Assembly: GCF_000691505.1 (NCBI RefSeq)
Contig: NZ_JMIP02000023.1
Span: 125,273 to 189,272 of the forward strand
Direction of reading: 5' to 3'
Source of the DNA: Halostagnicola sp. A56
Lineage (GTDB): Archaea > Halobacteriota > Halobacteria > Halobacteriales > Natrialbaceae
DNA length: 64,000 nt
Shown: in pieces, positions 54,405 through 63,775 of the stretch
How the letters are laid out: the number at the start of each line of letters is the position of its first letter
Position numbering within the stretch: the stretch's first letter is position 1
Position numbers and translations under genes: made by a program
The notes under the pieces: model-generated
What the model was told of the DNA's origin: nothing
The model's database searches: none
What the model saw: only the letters and a program-made list of their open reading frames with translations

Positions 54405-54563
54405 GCTGACCTCAACTTTGGAGTGGAACAAATTCGTCGTCCATCCTATAATTTGATTCCTGAAGAATACGCGGAAGGTGCCCGAGAATCAGGCCGCTTA
54501 TACAAAGAATTAGTCAGAGAACTTCGGGAGCAAGAGGGAGTGATTGAAAACCCAACCGTATGA
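54405..54563 (+). pseudogene. C-terminal fragment of an unidentified protein
   Basis: A frame ends with FGVEQIRRPSYNLIPEEYA and then KELVRELREQEGVIENP before the stop at 54563. The sequence is well-formed and acidic-helical, like the last 50 residues of a soluble enzyme. No start belongs to it, and upstream sequence in the frame is not protein-like. Family not recognised. It ends about 40 bases before the IS66 remnant. Confidence 0.35.
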
Positions 54564-54605
54564 GTTTCGAAGTCTCGACAGCCGGCACAGCATGAGCCCG
54601 TGAGA

Positions 54606-55911
54606 TCATCTCATTGTTGCTGACGACTCGGCGAAATTCTTCGTGGGATTGCGTCCCTGCTGGCGCCGTGTCGCCAGCAGGGACAAGATCGTCTCGTGAA
54701 CGAACATACCTTGATCGTTACGGAGTGTTCCGATGATTTTCCGGAGAACGACTGGTTCACGAAGTGCGTTCTCAGCTGCGTTGTTCGTCGGTAAGCCAGC
54801 GGTCGATTCCTCCTTCGATGAGTGGTGTTACCACTGATCGTCGATTACTGACCGCTCAACGAACGATCTAAGCCCGTTCTGGCATGGTCGGTGCATCTGT
54901 TGCTCTCACGAAGGCTCAGGTCGGTCTCCAGTCGTGGCTGGAGACCGACGAACATCTGTTTGAGATACCGCTAATCCGTATCTCCCTCCTCGTGGCCACT
55001 AGCAACGTTCTCGGCTTCCCGGAGAAGATGTGCCCAGAACCGCTGAAGATTACTGCTGAACGCTCGATACGTCGTCCACCCACCGCAGATGACCGTTCCT
55101 GTGAAGTCCTCGCAGAGGACTGTGGGGACATCACTTCCACGACTCTCTCTTACGACGTACAGCGTGTGTTCTCTCGTCCGAAACATCCAGATTCACGCTT
55201 CTCACCCTCACATTTGATACCCACTTCGTCGACGTGAACAATCTCTGCTTGCTGAATCTGTCTCGAATCTGCTCGTATTCGCAGCGGCCAGCGCGCGCAG
55301 CGCTCTCGGTCGCGTGCCCCGTGGACGCACCTAAGAGTTCTAACCCGTACAGTTACTTGAAGTGATCAGCGATTTTTGGTAGGGAAGGCGGTGATCGTAC
55401 CGAGACAGTGCTGCTTGGGCGATGATGTTCACCCGGACTGCCCCTCATCGGAGCAGTCGGGGTGTGTAGCAACGTTTCTGTTCCACAAGAGTCGCACTGG
55501 TTAGCAGTGGCGGTTGTACTGGGTGACTTCAGGATGTAGGGGATCAGGCACCGACTCGTCGGAGTGTTCGCCATACTCGGGACAACAGCCACGGGTGACT
55601 TCGATCTCTTCGTCGGGATCAGCTGTTACACGCCACTCTGGATTATGACGTTCTTCTGTTCGGGAGTGCCGCCGTTGGTTCGAACATTCTCGTCCTGCGA
55701 GGTCGGGACTGACGAGCCCCCGACAGTCGCTTACTGAGCGGTGTATGTGGATTTTCGTATTTATGGAGACATGTTTCGAGTTCTTCTATCTGCTCATCCT
55801 TCTGATCAAGTTACTCTTGTAACTGATCGGTTTGTTATCCTTCTGTTTGTTTTCTTGCTCAGTTCTTCGTTCCGCTGCTCAAGCTGAAGCAACCGAGAAA
55901 AGAACCCTTCT
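54606..55911 (-). mobile_element. IS66-family transposase remnant (ISH10-like)
   Basis: Pieces of a minus-strand IS66-type TnpC are readable in several frames. The coiled-coil start (LLQLEQRNEELSK, near 55870-55911) is followed by a linker with YENPHTPLSK near 55730. A catalytic-core piece (GSDVPTVLCEDFTGTVICGG, then NLQRFWAHLLREAENVA, 54971-55186) and the C-terminal REPVVLRKIIGTLRNDQGMF (54690-54770) follow. Frameshifts and stops separate them. It cut the amino acid binding protein gene at about 55912. A 13-base-stem hairpin (54653-54665/54672-54684) lies in the C-terminal part. Confidence 0.75.
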
Positions 55912-56805
55912 TTCGTCTTGCATTTGCTCGGACGCCTGCTGTGCGCGTTCGTTTCTGAGGTCGACTCCCCAATTATATATATCGACGATGTCCTCGCCGA
56001 GCGCTTCCCGAAATGCTTCCGTTCCGTACGAATCGTGGCCGATTACGATATCAACTTCTTCGAACATGTTCTGTTCACGCATCTGTTGGACGAGTGTCGG
56101 CCCATTACCACCCGGGAACGGACAGAAGATTGCATCGATTCCGTCGGTATTGATCGACTGGAGTTCCGGCACGAAGTCATTGGTACTCATTGGAACCACA
56201 GCGTCTGACACCAGTTCCATATCGTAGTTACTGGCTTGCTGATCAAGGAAATCAACTGCTGATCGCCCCATTGAATAATCAGCAGCTATGACACTAATAC
56301 CGGACACGTCCTGTTGGTTGAGGAACTCAACCATCCCCGTCATTTTTTGCTCCAGGTTCCCCGTCATTCGGAACGTATACTCGTTTCCTGATTCGACGAC
56401 CTCCGCAGCGACAGAAATGGCCGTCATGAACGGGACTTCTTCGCTCTCGGCGTGATTGCTGAGCGCTGTTGAGACGTCGCTCGAGAACGTTCCGGTGACA
56501 GCTGGAACACCGTTATCGAGGAGGTCACGCGTGACCGTAATCGCAGCTTCCGGGTCACCCTCTCCGTCTTGTTTCTCGAGCATGACTTCTTCGGATGCGT
56601 CATCTGCGAAGTCGCCGATTGCAATCTCCGCGGCTTGGAGGGCCCGTTCTCCGTTCGTTGCGAGTGGGCCCGACTGGGGGGATGGCATCCCGATCGCGCG
56701 TTCGTACTCGCTTTCGTTAAAGGCCCCACCGATACAGCCGGCCAGGGCACTAACGCTAGCGAAAGCTGCCGCTTCGACGAATCGACGTCTGCTACCGTAC
56801 CTCAT
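55879..56805 (-). pseudogene. Amino-acid-type ABC substrate-binding lipoprotein, 3'-truncated
   Basis: About 298 residues of a periplasmic-binding protein of the LivJ/branched-chain amino acid type remain. The N-terminus has a Tat-like RRRFVEAAAFASVSALAGC ending in a lipobox Cys (AGCIGG), then GMPSPQSGPLATNGERALQ and YSMGRSAVDFLDQQ. The family is 400-440 residues. Here sequence identity ends at SEQMQDE, and ten residues of IS66 DNA follow before a stop. Its permease and ATPase genes are absent. Confidence 0.85.
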
Positions 56806-57406
56806 ACTGCTTCAGTCTTAATCCATCCTAATAAATATTACCTTGTGAGAAATCCATGCGTAGATATGAGTATGAGCTATCCGATTGCTGCAGTAGAATG
56901 ACCATGCGTACGTTGAACAACACGGTACAGCGCCAGACTCCTCATCCCGATCAACGTTCTCATTCCCTCTAGTCAATGTGATTACGAAGACGATGTATGC
57001 CGAATCTAACATCTGACCTATGTTTCTGGCGTGGAGATAACCTACCTAGCGATTTCCGAATGAGATTTCCAGTTTTCAAGCGAGTTCCAGTAGGTTCAAG
57101 CCGTAGAGGTGCATTCGTCGATCGTCGAATATATTGTGATATCGGTGATACTGTCTCTAATTCAATTATAGTGTCTATAGAGTGATTTAGAACGCCTGGC
57201 GGGCTCGATGAAAAAACAGTTATTGTTTATTATGTTATTTATTGTTGTACTCAATAACGGACAAACAGCGGGTGCGTTCATTCGAACCGTTCAGACCGAG
57301 CGGGTGTCCGCGGGATGTCGGTAGCCCGTCGAACGCATTGCAGTTCCAACGCGTTCAGTTGTCGAACGTATCGCGCGTATCCCATTATCGTCCGTATAAG
57401 GAAACC
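56806..57406. other. AT-rich non-coding DNA and island right edge
   Basis: About 600 bases without a supported gene. Base composition changes sharply from AT-rich (for example gttattgtttattatgtta near 57215) to GC-rich host DNA at about 57250. This probably marks the right boundary of the island that begins near 52311. No tRNA or clear flanking direct repeat was found. Confidence 0.55.
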
Positions 57407-57424
57407 CTCGGTGTGCACACCGAG
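57407..57424. promoter_or_regulatory. Perfect 18-base palindrome before glmU
   Basis: The sequence ctcggtgtgcacaccgag is fully self-complementary and ends 5 bases before the glmU ATG. It could be an operator that blocks the polymerase at the start site, or a hairpin that affects translation. No other copy was noticed in the window. Confidence 0.6.
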
Positions 57425-57429
57425 AGTCA

Positions 57430-58611
57430 ATGCAAACGATCGTTCTCGCTGCGGGGCAGGGCACTCGAATGCGGCCGCTTACGGAATCGCTGCCGAAGCC
57501 GATGCTGCCGGTCGCCGACGGCTCCTTGGTCGAACACAACATGCGGGCGGCGGTGGCTGCGGGCACAGACGAGTTGATTCTCGTGGTCGGCTACGAGGGT
57601 GAGACGGTCCGCGATGCGTTCGGCGACACGTTCGAGGGCGTTCCGGTCCGGTACGCGGCACAAGATTCCCAGGAGGGGACCGCTGACGCGCTCCGGGCCG
57701 CGAGTACGCACGTCGACGGACCGTTCGCCGTCTTGAACGGCGATATCGTCTACCGGCGGGAAAGCCTCGCTGCGCTGTTCGAGGCGGCCCCGAGCGTCGG
57801 CTCGACGCGCGTTTCGAACCCCTCCAACTACGGCATTCTCGACGTCGTCGACGGCACCGTGACCGGAATCGTCGAAAAGCCTGCCGACCCGCCGGGGAAC
57901 CTCGCGAACGCCGGCGCGTACGTCTTCCCCGAGCGGGCGCTCGAGCATCTCGACGTTCCCAAGAGCGAACGCGGCGAGTTCGAGATCACCGACATCCTCG
58001 CTCGAGTGATCGACGATGTCGCGGTCAGTCACGTCGAACTCGACGACTGGCTCGACGTCGGCCGCCCCTGGGAGCTGCTCGAGGCAAACGAGTGGAGACT
58101 GGGACAGCTCGAGACAGCGGTCAACGGGACGGTCAGCCCGGACGCCGAGCTTTCCGGTACGGTCGTCGTCGAGGAGGGTGCGACCGTGCGATCCGGAGTC
58201 GTAATCGAGGGGCCGGCGCTGATCCGATCCGGCGCGACCGTCGGGCCGAACGCGTACGTTCGCGGGGCCACGCTGATCGACGAGGGTGCGTCCGTCGGCC
58301 ACGCCGTCGAGATCAAAAACAGCGCTCTGATGGCGGGCGCGAGCGTCAACCACCTCTCGTACGTCGGCGACAGCGTCGTCGGCCGCGACGCGAACCTCGG
58401 TGCCGGAACGACGGTCGCGAACCTCAGACACGACGAGCGCCCGGTGACGATGACGGTATCGGGCGATCCGGTCTCGACCGACCGCCGGAAGTTCGGCGTC
58501 GTCCTCGGCGACAGAGTCAAGACGGGGATCAACACCAGTCTGAACGCCGGCGTCTCGCTCTCGGAGGGGGCGACGACGACCCCTGGCGAAACCGTCACGT
58601 TCGATCGATAG
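57430..58611 (+). CDS. glmU: Bifunctional sugar-1-phosphate nucleotidylyl/acetyltransferase
   Basis: This 393-residue protein has an N-terminal nucleotidyltransferase domain (LAAGQGTRMRPLTESLPKPMLPV; Gly-rich loop and Lys) and a C-terminal left-handed beta-helix from about residue 240 (VSPDAELSGTVVVEEGATV to LRHDERPVTM). It ends with an acetyl-CoA-site-like GDRVKTGINTSLNAGV. Archaeal GlmU-type enzymes make UDP-GlcNAc for surface glycans. glmM follows on the same strand after 150 bases. The exact sugar specificity is by similarity. Confidence 0.9.
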   Translation: MQTIVLAAGQGTRMRPLTESLPKPMLPVADGSLVEHNMRAAVAAGTDELILVVGYEGETVRDAFGDTFEGVPVRYAAQDSQEGTADALRAASTHVDGPFAVLNGDIVYRRESLAALFEAAPSVGSTRVSNPSNYGILDVVDGTVTGIVEKPADPPGNLANAGAYVFPERALEHLDVPKSERGEFEITDILARVIDDVAVSHVELDDWLDVGRPWELLEANEWRLGQLETAVNGTVSPDAELSGTVVVEEGATVRSGVVIEGPALIRSGATVGPNAYVRGATLIDEGASVGHAVEIKNSALMAGASVNHLSYVGDSVVGRDANLGAGTTVANLRHDERPVTMTVSGDPVSTDRRKFGVVLGDRVKTGINTSLNAGVSLSEGATTTPGETVTFDR

Positions 58612-58763
58612 CAGGTCGGTATCCGCCGAGGGACGTACCTCGATAGGAAGCACTCGAGACCGCTTTTTGTATCCGACTCGAATCCGGCGACGCGTCTGCC
58701 GTTCGCCGATTCGGGCTCCTTAGTACCATCATAGTAAACCGCCGATAGACGAACGATCACGCC

Positions 58764-60142
58764 ATGTTCGGAACGAGCGGAATACGAGGAGTCGTCGGAG
58801 ACGATGTCACGGCCACCCTCGCGCTGGCTGTCGGCCGCGCCGTCGCTTCGGAGGGGTACGACCGCGTCGTCGTCGGCCGAGACGCTCGAGCGAGCGGCGA
58901 CGTACTGTGTGACGCGCTCACCGCCGGGCTTCGAGAGTGCGGGACGAACGTGCTCGAGGCAGGCGTCGCGCCGACGCCGACGGTCGCCAGAGCAGTCGAC
59001 TGGCTCGAGGCGGACGCCGGCGTTGTCGTCACGGCCTCGCACAACCCGAAGACGGACAACGGCATCAAACTCTGGTCGGCGGACGGCTCCGCGTTCGATC
59101 CCGACCAGTGTGCGGCCGTCTCGAGGCGGATCGAGACCGAATCCTACGACGTGGGCGGGTGGGACGAGTACGGCTCGCTCGAGTCCGCTGGGGACGTCCT
59201 CGAGCGACACGAATCGGCGCTGCTCGAGAGCGTGTCGATCGAGGACCCGCCGAGCGTCGTCGTCGATGTCGGCAACGGGACCGGGGCAATCACCGCTCGA
59301 GCGCTCGCGAGCGCGGGCTGTGACGTCGAGACGTTGAACGGCCAGCAGGACGGCAGTTTCCCGGGTCGGCCGAGCGAGCCGACCGCGGAGACGCTCTCGA
59401 CGCTCTCCGCACTCGTCGAAACGACGGACGCGCGGCTCGGAATCGCTCACGACGGCGACGCAGACCGAATGGTCGCCGTCGACGAGACGGGGTCGTTCGT
59501 CCCCAAAGACGTGCTGTTGGCGCTCTTCGCGCGCCGCGCCGCCACTGGCACCGACGGCGCGCGCGTCGCCGCCCCCGTCGACACGAGTTTGGCCGTCGAC
59601 GACGCCCTCGAGGGCGTCGGCGCGTCGGTGACCAGAACGCGGGTCGCGACGTGTTCGTCGCCGAACGGGCGGCTCGAGACGACGTGGTCTTCGGCGGCGA
59701 GCCGAGCGGCGCGTGGATCTGGCCGGACAAAGCGATGTGTCCGGACGGCCCGCTCGCGGCCTGCAAACTCGTCGAGTTCGTCGCCGACCAGGGGCCGCTG
59801 TCGTCGCTCGTCGACAGCGTCGAGACGTATCCGATCCAGCGGACCGCCATCGAAACCGATCGGAAAGAAGACGTGATGGAGCGCGTTCGCGACCGCGTCC
59901 GCGAGCGCTACGACGAGGTCGACACGCTCGACGGCGTCTACGTCGACGCTGACGACGGCTGGATTCTCCTCAGAGCCAGCGGGACGGAACCGCTCGTTCG
60001 GGTCACGGCCGAAGCCCGATCCGACGCTCGAGCCCGGGCGCTGTTCGAGGACGGCGTCGCCCTCGTCGAGGACGCGGTTTCCTCGGTCAGTGACTCCGAC
60101 GCTACTCGCGGGGTCACCTCGACCGACGGGGCGGCCCACTGA
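58764..60142 (+). pseudogene. glmM: Phosphoglucosamine mutase, single frameshift
   Basis: Corrected by one base this is a 459-residue phosphohexomutase. The phosphoserine loop is TASHNPKTDNG (Ser92), the metal loop HDGDADRM, the sugar-binding loop GGEPSGAWIW and the phosphate-binding loop RASGTEPLVRVTAEA. The frame breaks at about 59644-59648: GTCGCGACGTG stands where GTCGGCGACGTG (VGDVF) is expected, one G short. The last 160 residues continue in the other frame. The enzyme is needed for GlcN-1-P and thus for glmU's substrate, so a sequencing error is more likely than true loss unless a paralogue exists. Confidence 0.9.
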
Positions 60143-60190
60143 GGACTTTCAGTCTCACCTGCCTGTGAGAAGACGTTGGACAGTTGTACC

Positions 60191-60209
60191 GAGCCGATGT
60201 CATCGGCTC
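60191..60209. promoter_or_regulatory. Near-perfect palindrome downstream of glmM
   Basis: Arms gagccgatg (60191-60199) and catcggctc (60201-60209) flank one central base. It lies 50 bases after the glmM stop and about 190 before the next start, so it may be an operator or a transcript-end structure. No T tract follows. Confidence 0.5.
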
Positions 60210-60396
60210 TGACAGTCACGACTCGTGGCCGTTCGATCGATATTTCGGGCCGTCTCCGCGGTCTGTGCGCGTTTAACGGAGTGATAATGAAGTGACCGAC
60301 TTCCCAGTCTCAAACCGAGACGGCACTTCGAACCGAGTCCCCGTGTCTCGGGTTGGCGCTGGGACGAAGCCGCTGTGTGCGAACTATGAGCGAAGT

Positions 60397-62076
60397 ATGA
60401 CTAGAGAGTCAGACCAAGACGACGGTGCATCGACCGAGAACGAGGCGACGAGCGGCCTCGACACGCTGCTCATCGGTATCGACGCCGGTTGCATCCCGGT
60501 TTTCGACCGCCTCTCGGATGCGGATCTTATCCCGACTATCGACCGGCTCTGTGCGGACGGCGTTCGAGCGCCCCTCGAGTCCCAGATCCCGCCCTGGACG
60601 CCGAGCGCGTGGCCGTCGATCTACACCGGCGTCAATCCCGGCCAACACGGCGTCGTCGGCTTCGTCGGCTACGACGGCTACGACTACCACGTCTCGAGCA
60701 ACGAAGACGTCCGCGAACACACGATCTGGGACCTGTTGGATCGACACGGCCGCTCGAGCGTGATCGTCAACGCGCCGGTCACCCACCCGCCGGACGAGTT
60801 CGACGGCGCGGTCATCCCCGGATTTCTCGGGCCGGAAGACCCGCCGTGTCACCCGACGGGTGTACTCGAGGATGTCCGCGAGGAGATCGGCGACTATCGA
60901 GTGTATCCGAACTACACTCGCGACGACGAGACGATCTCTGACGGCGAAAAGATCGCGGAGTACCTCAACCTCGTCGAGATGCGCGGGGACGCGTTTCGCT
61001 ACCTCGTCGACGAGTTCGATCCCGACTTCGGATTCCTCCAGTTCCAGAAGACGGACACGGTCTTTCACGAGTTCGAAGGCGAGCAGTCGAAAGTCGACGC
61101 GGTGTACGAGCGGACCGACGAACAGATCGCGAAGACGCTCGAGGCCTGTGACCCGGACCGGGTCTTTCTCGTGAGCGATCACGGGATGGGACCCTACGAA
61201 GGCCACGAGTTCCGACTCAACGAGTTCCTCCGCGACGAGGGCTACATCGAGACCATGACCGGCGGGAAGGGGATGCCGTCCTGGACACCGATGCGGCGTC
61301 GACTCCGCGAGGGCGAAGACGTCGAAACCTGGGAACCCGGCGCGGCCGCCCGCGCCGCGTCCGTCGCCGCCCAGTTCGGCGTGACCGCGACTCGCATCAG
61401 GGAGGCCCTCGAGCGGGTCGGCCTCGCCGACATCGCGATCAAGTACGCGCCAGGCGGCGTCTCTCGAACCGCGAACGAACAGGTCGACTTCGCGGAATCG
61501 AGGGCCTACCTCCGGGCTCGCACCGAACTCGGCGTCAGGATCAACCTCGAGGGGCGCGAACCGAACGGCGTCGTCCCGCCCTCGCAGTACGAACCGCTCC
61601 GCGAGGAACTGATCGACGCGCTCGAGGACGTCGAGACGCCCGACGGGGAGCCGGTTTTCGAAACGGTCGCACCTCGAGAGGAGTACTTCCACGGTGACTG
61701 CGTCGAGGAGACCGTCGACATCGTCACGATACCCGCGGACTTCGAACACGCGCTGACCGAGCAGTTGGGCGGGGACGGCTACTTCGGCCCCGTCGAGCCC
61801 TGGAATCACAAACTCGACGGTATCTTCGCCGCCACCGGTGCCGGCATCGACGACGAGGCGACGATCGACCGGGCTCACCTCTACGACGTCGCACCGACAG
61901 TGCTGGCGGCGATGGGGGTTCCACACAGCGACCGGATGGACGGGGACGTCGTGTCGGTCGTCGACCCGATCGAACCCGTCTCGTACCCCGACTACTCGGA
62001 GACGGAATCCCTAGATCGACCCGCGACGGACGACGATGTGACAGAACGCCTCGCGGACCTCGGTTACATGGACTAA
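60397..62076 (+). CDS. Alkaline-phosphatase-superfamily phosphodiesterase
   Basis: This 559-residue protein is of the nucleotide pyrophosphatase/phosphodiesterase kind. The first metal Asp is in LLIGIDAGCIPVFDRL, the nucleophile region is PPWTPSAWPSIYTGVNP, and metal ligands follow in QKTDTVFHEFEG and VSDHGMGPYEGHEF. The end has DRAHLYDVAPTVLAAMGVP. ATG 60397 (MTRESDQDD) is preferred over a GTG at 60292, which adds 35 unconserved residues. Its place beside glmU/glmM suggests a role with surface glycans or lipids, but this is inference. Confidence 0.9.
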   Translation: MTRESDQDDGASTENEATSGLDTLLIGIDAGCIPVFDRLSDADLIPTIDRLCADGVRAPLESQIPPWTPSAWPSIYTGVNPGQHGVVGFVGYDGYDYHVSSNEDVREHTIWDLLDRHGRSSVIVNAPVTHPPDEFDGAVIPGFLGPEDPPCHPTGVLEDVREEIGDYRVYPNYTRDDETISDGEKIAEYLNLVEMRGDAFRYLVDEFDPDFGFLQFQKTDTVFHEFEGEQSKVDAVYERTDEQIAKTLEACDPDRVFLVSDHGMGPYEGHEFRLNEFLRDEGYIETMTGGKGMPSWTPMRRRLREGEDVETWEPGAAARAASVAAQFGVTATRIREALERVGLADIAIKYAPGGVSRTANEQVDFAESRAYLRARTELGVRINLEGREPNGVVPPSQYEPLREELIDALEDVETPDGEPVFETVAPREEYFHGDCVEETVDIVTIPADFEHALTEQLGGDGYFGPVEPWNHKLDGIFAATGAGIDDEATIDRAHLYDVAPTVLAAMGVPHSDRMDGDVVSVVDPIEPVSYPDYSETESLDRPATDDDVTERLADLGYMD

Positions 62077-62183
62077 CGCCATCAGTTTTGCCGGCTGAAC
62101 GTCAGTTTCGCCTACTGAAACAGTCTTATCGCATCTATAGATATGCTCGATCCATGGGCAGGCGGAACCGGGCAGGGATCTGA

Positions 62184-62840
62184 ATGGGATTCATTTCCGA
62201 GGTGCACGTCGTCCACGACGACTTGCTGTTAGTGCCAACGATAAAGCGACATCCGGAGGCGACGATCAAGTACAAGTACGACACCGTCGTCGACGGCTCG
62301 AGATTCTATTTCGTTTCGGTGTTCGCCGAGGACTACGCCGCGCTCGAGGAGACGATGGACGCAGACGGGACGGTTGGGGCGTCCGATCGCATCGCCACGT
62401 TCGAAAACCGAGTAATCTATCGCGTTACGGCCGACACGAGCCGTGATATCGTACCCGACACGTGTATCAAGCGCGGCATCTACGTCTTCTCGATCGTCAG
62501 CGGCGATCCCGGCTGGATCGTTCGAGTTCACCTCCCAGAACGGTCCGCGCTGTCCGACTTTCAGGAGTACTGCCGAGAGCACAACGTCTCTTTCTGGATC
62601 AAACAGCTCTACGAATCGACGGCCTCGACCGGGGAGTCTTACATTCTCACCGAACAGCAACGCGAAATCCTCTCGATCGCGTACTTCTCCGGCTACTATA
62701 ACATTCCCAGATCCGTTTCGCAAGACTACCTTGCCGAGCGACTCGGGATTTCGAACTCCGCGGTGTCACAGCGCCTTCGACGTGCGATCGCACAGTTGCT
62801 ACGGGTCGTTCTCGAGGAGCGCCAGCAACCGCGCCCCTAG
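62184..62840 (+). CDS. Bat-type helix-turn-helix regulator (HTH_10)
   Basis: This 218-residue protein has an N-terminal BAT-like sensing region (FISEVHVVHDDLLLVPTIKR to VRVHLPERSALSDFQEYCREH) and a C-terminal bacterio-opsin-activator HTH. The HTH blocks are TEQQREILSIAYFSGYYNIPRSV and AERLGISNSAVSQRLRRAIAQL. This family is one of the commonest regulator types in Haloarchaea. ATG start. Target unknown; it stands alone. Confidence 0.92.
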   Translation: MGFISEVHVVHDDLLLVPTIKRHPEATIKYKYDTVVDGSRFYFVSVFAEDYAALEETMDADGTVGASDRIATFENRVIYRVTADTSRDIVPDTCIKRGIYVFSIVSGDPGWIVRVHLPERSALSDFQEYCREHNVSFWIKQLYESTASTGESYILTEQQREILSIAYFSGYYNIPRSVSQDYLAERLGISNSAVSQRLRRAIAQLLRVVLEERQQPRP

Positions 62841-63139
62841 AAGCGGGTTTTCGTCGGCCGTCAGATCGCTATTCAGACTATTGGACGATTCCTGCGTGAG
62901 TTCTGGATCCAATGAGAACGGACTGCCTGACGACCAGTTCTAACTGTCCCGTGCTCTCCTCGAGCATGGGCTACGGTAATAAACATCACATTATCTTCCA
63001 GATTTCGGTGTAAGAAACCGTTTCACAGAGCACTACTGTCAACCGTTCTTGTCACTCCCACATTATTTAGAACTTAAATGCTGGATATCCGAATCCACAG
63101 ATACTGGGACCGTTGTTACTCTTGTTGAAGTGAACATCA
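62841..63139. other. Intergenic, promoter of the Tat gene
   Basis: About 300 bases, becoming AT-rich toward the right (63055-63085: cacattatttagaacttaaatgc), a likely promoter for the Tat protein. No gene recognised. Confidence 0.5.
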
Positions 63140-63715
63140 ATGGCGAAACGAAGCGGTTACCAATTTTCGAACCACGAAAAAACATCGACCCACACCTCAC
63201 ACACTGACGGTACGGAACCGGCTGCACAGAAACCACCAACGAACCAATCCAGGCGGTCCTTCCTTCGCGCCAGCGCGATCGCGGGAATCGCGTCACTGGG
63301 GGCGCTCACGGCAGCCAGCGGGTCCGCGAGCGCGTTTCACGAGGGGTACGACGACGTCGTAAACGTCGTCGACGCTGGAGCCGATCCGACCGGTTCGGAG
63401 TCGATAACCCCCGTTCTCGAGGACATCCGGGCGGACAACACCGCGTTCGAATTTCCGGAAGGCGAGTACTACATGGACGAGCAGTTCCGGTTTACGAACT
63501 ACGAAAATATCGGATTTTTCGGCCACGACGCGACGATTATTCCGGCAAACTTCTACGACTTCCACGGGCCGCAGTTCCGACTGTTTCGGCTCGGGACGTA
63601 TCTCAACCCGGGGAAACGGCTCCGGTTCGAGGGATTCGAGAGATACTCGAGCCAAAAGAAGAATGGCGACAAAGACACCCCAGATCATTCCAATAAATCC
63701 TCCAGTAGCTATTAG
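63140..63715 (+). pseudogene. Tat-exported surface protein, 3'-truncated
   Basis: From ATG 63140 the protein has a twin-arginine signal (SRRSFLRASAIAGIASLGAL, about residues 37-56), AFHEGYDDVVNVVDAGADPTG and YENIGFFGHDATIIPANFY, ending at GKRLRFEGFE. This is the N-terminal part of a large haloarchaeal right-handed beta-helix surface protein, normally 450 residues or more. At about 63641 the match stops, and the frame ends with 24 Lys/Ser-rich residues from the opposite strand of another gene. The upstream His/Thr-rich segment is typical of Tat leaders here. Confidence 0.8.
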
Positions 63716-63775
63716 CAACAGCGACAGAGAAAGTACCATCCGAAGTGCGAGTGATTGTTCAATTGATCTATGCAT
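63650..63775 (-). pseudogene. Membrane protein, N-terminal fragment (42 residues)
   Basis: From ATG 63775 a short frame reads MHRSIEQSLALRMVLSLSLL, followed by a second hydrophobic stretch (GGFIGMIWGVFVAILLLA). This is the typical start of an integral membrane protein with two helices. At about 63650 it runs into the antisense of the Tat gene, so the rest is lost. Upstream is an AT-rich promoter with ggaggta. The family is not certain (possibly an M48 peptidase-like protein). Confidence 0.55.

Noticed and set aside
54653..54684. Strong hairpin as a terminator or attachment site
   Set aside because: The 13-base stem coincides with transposase codons for LLAT.RQQ that are naturally near-palindromic in IS66, so no separate role is claimed.
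60409..61926. Open frame of 505 codons on the minus strand opposite the phosphodiesterase gene
   Set aside because: Antisense shadow; no domain and no start signals.
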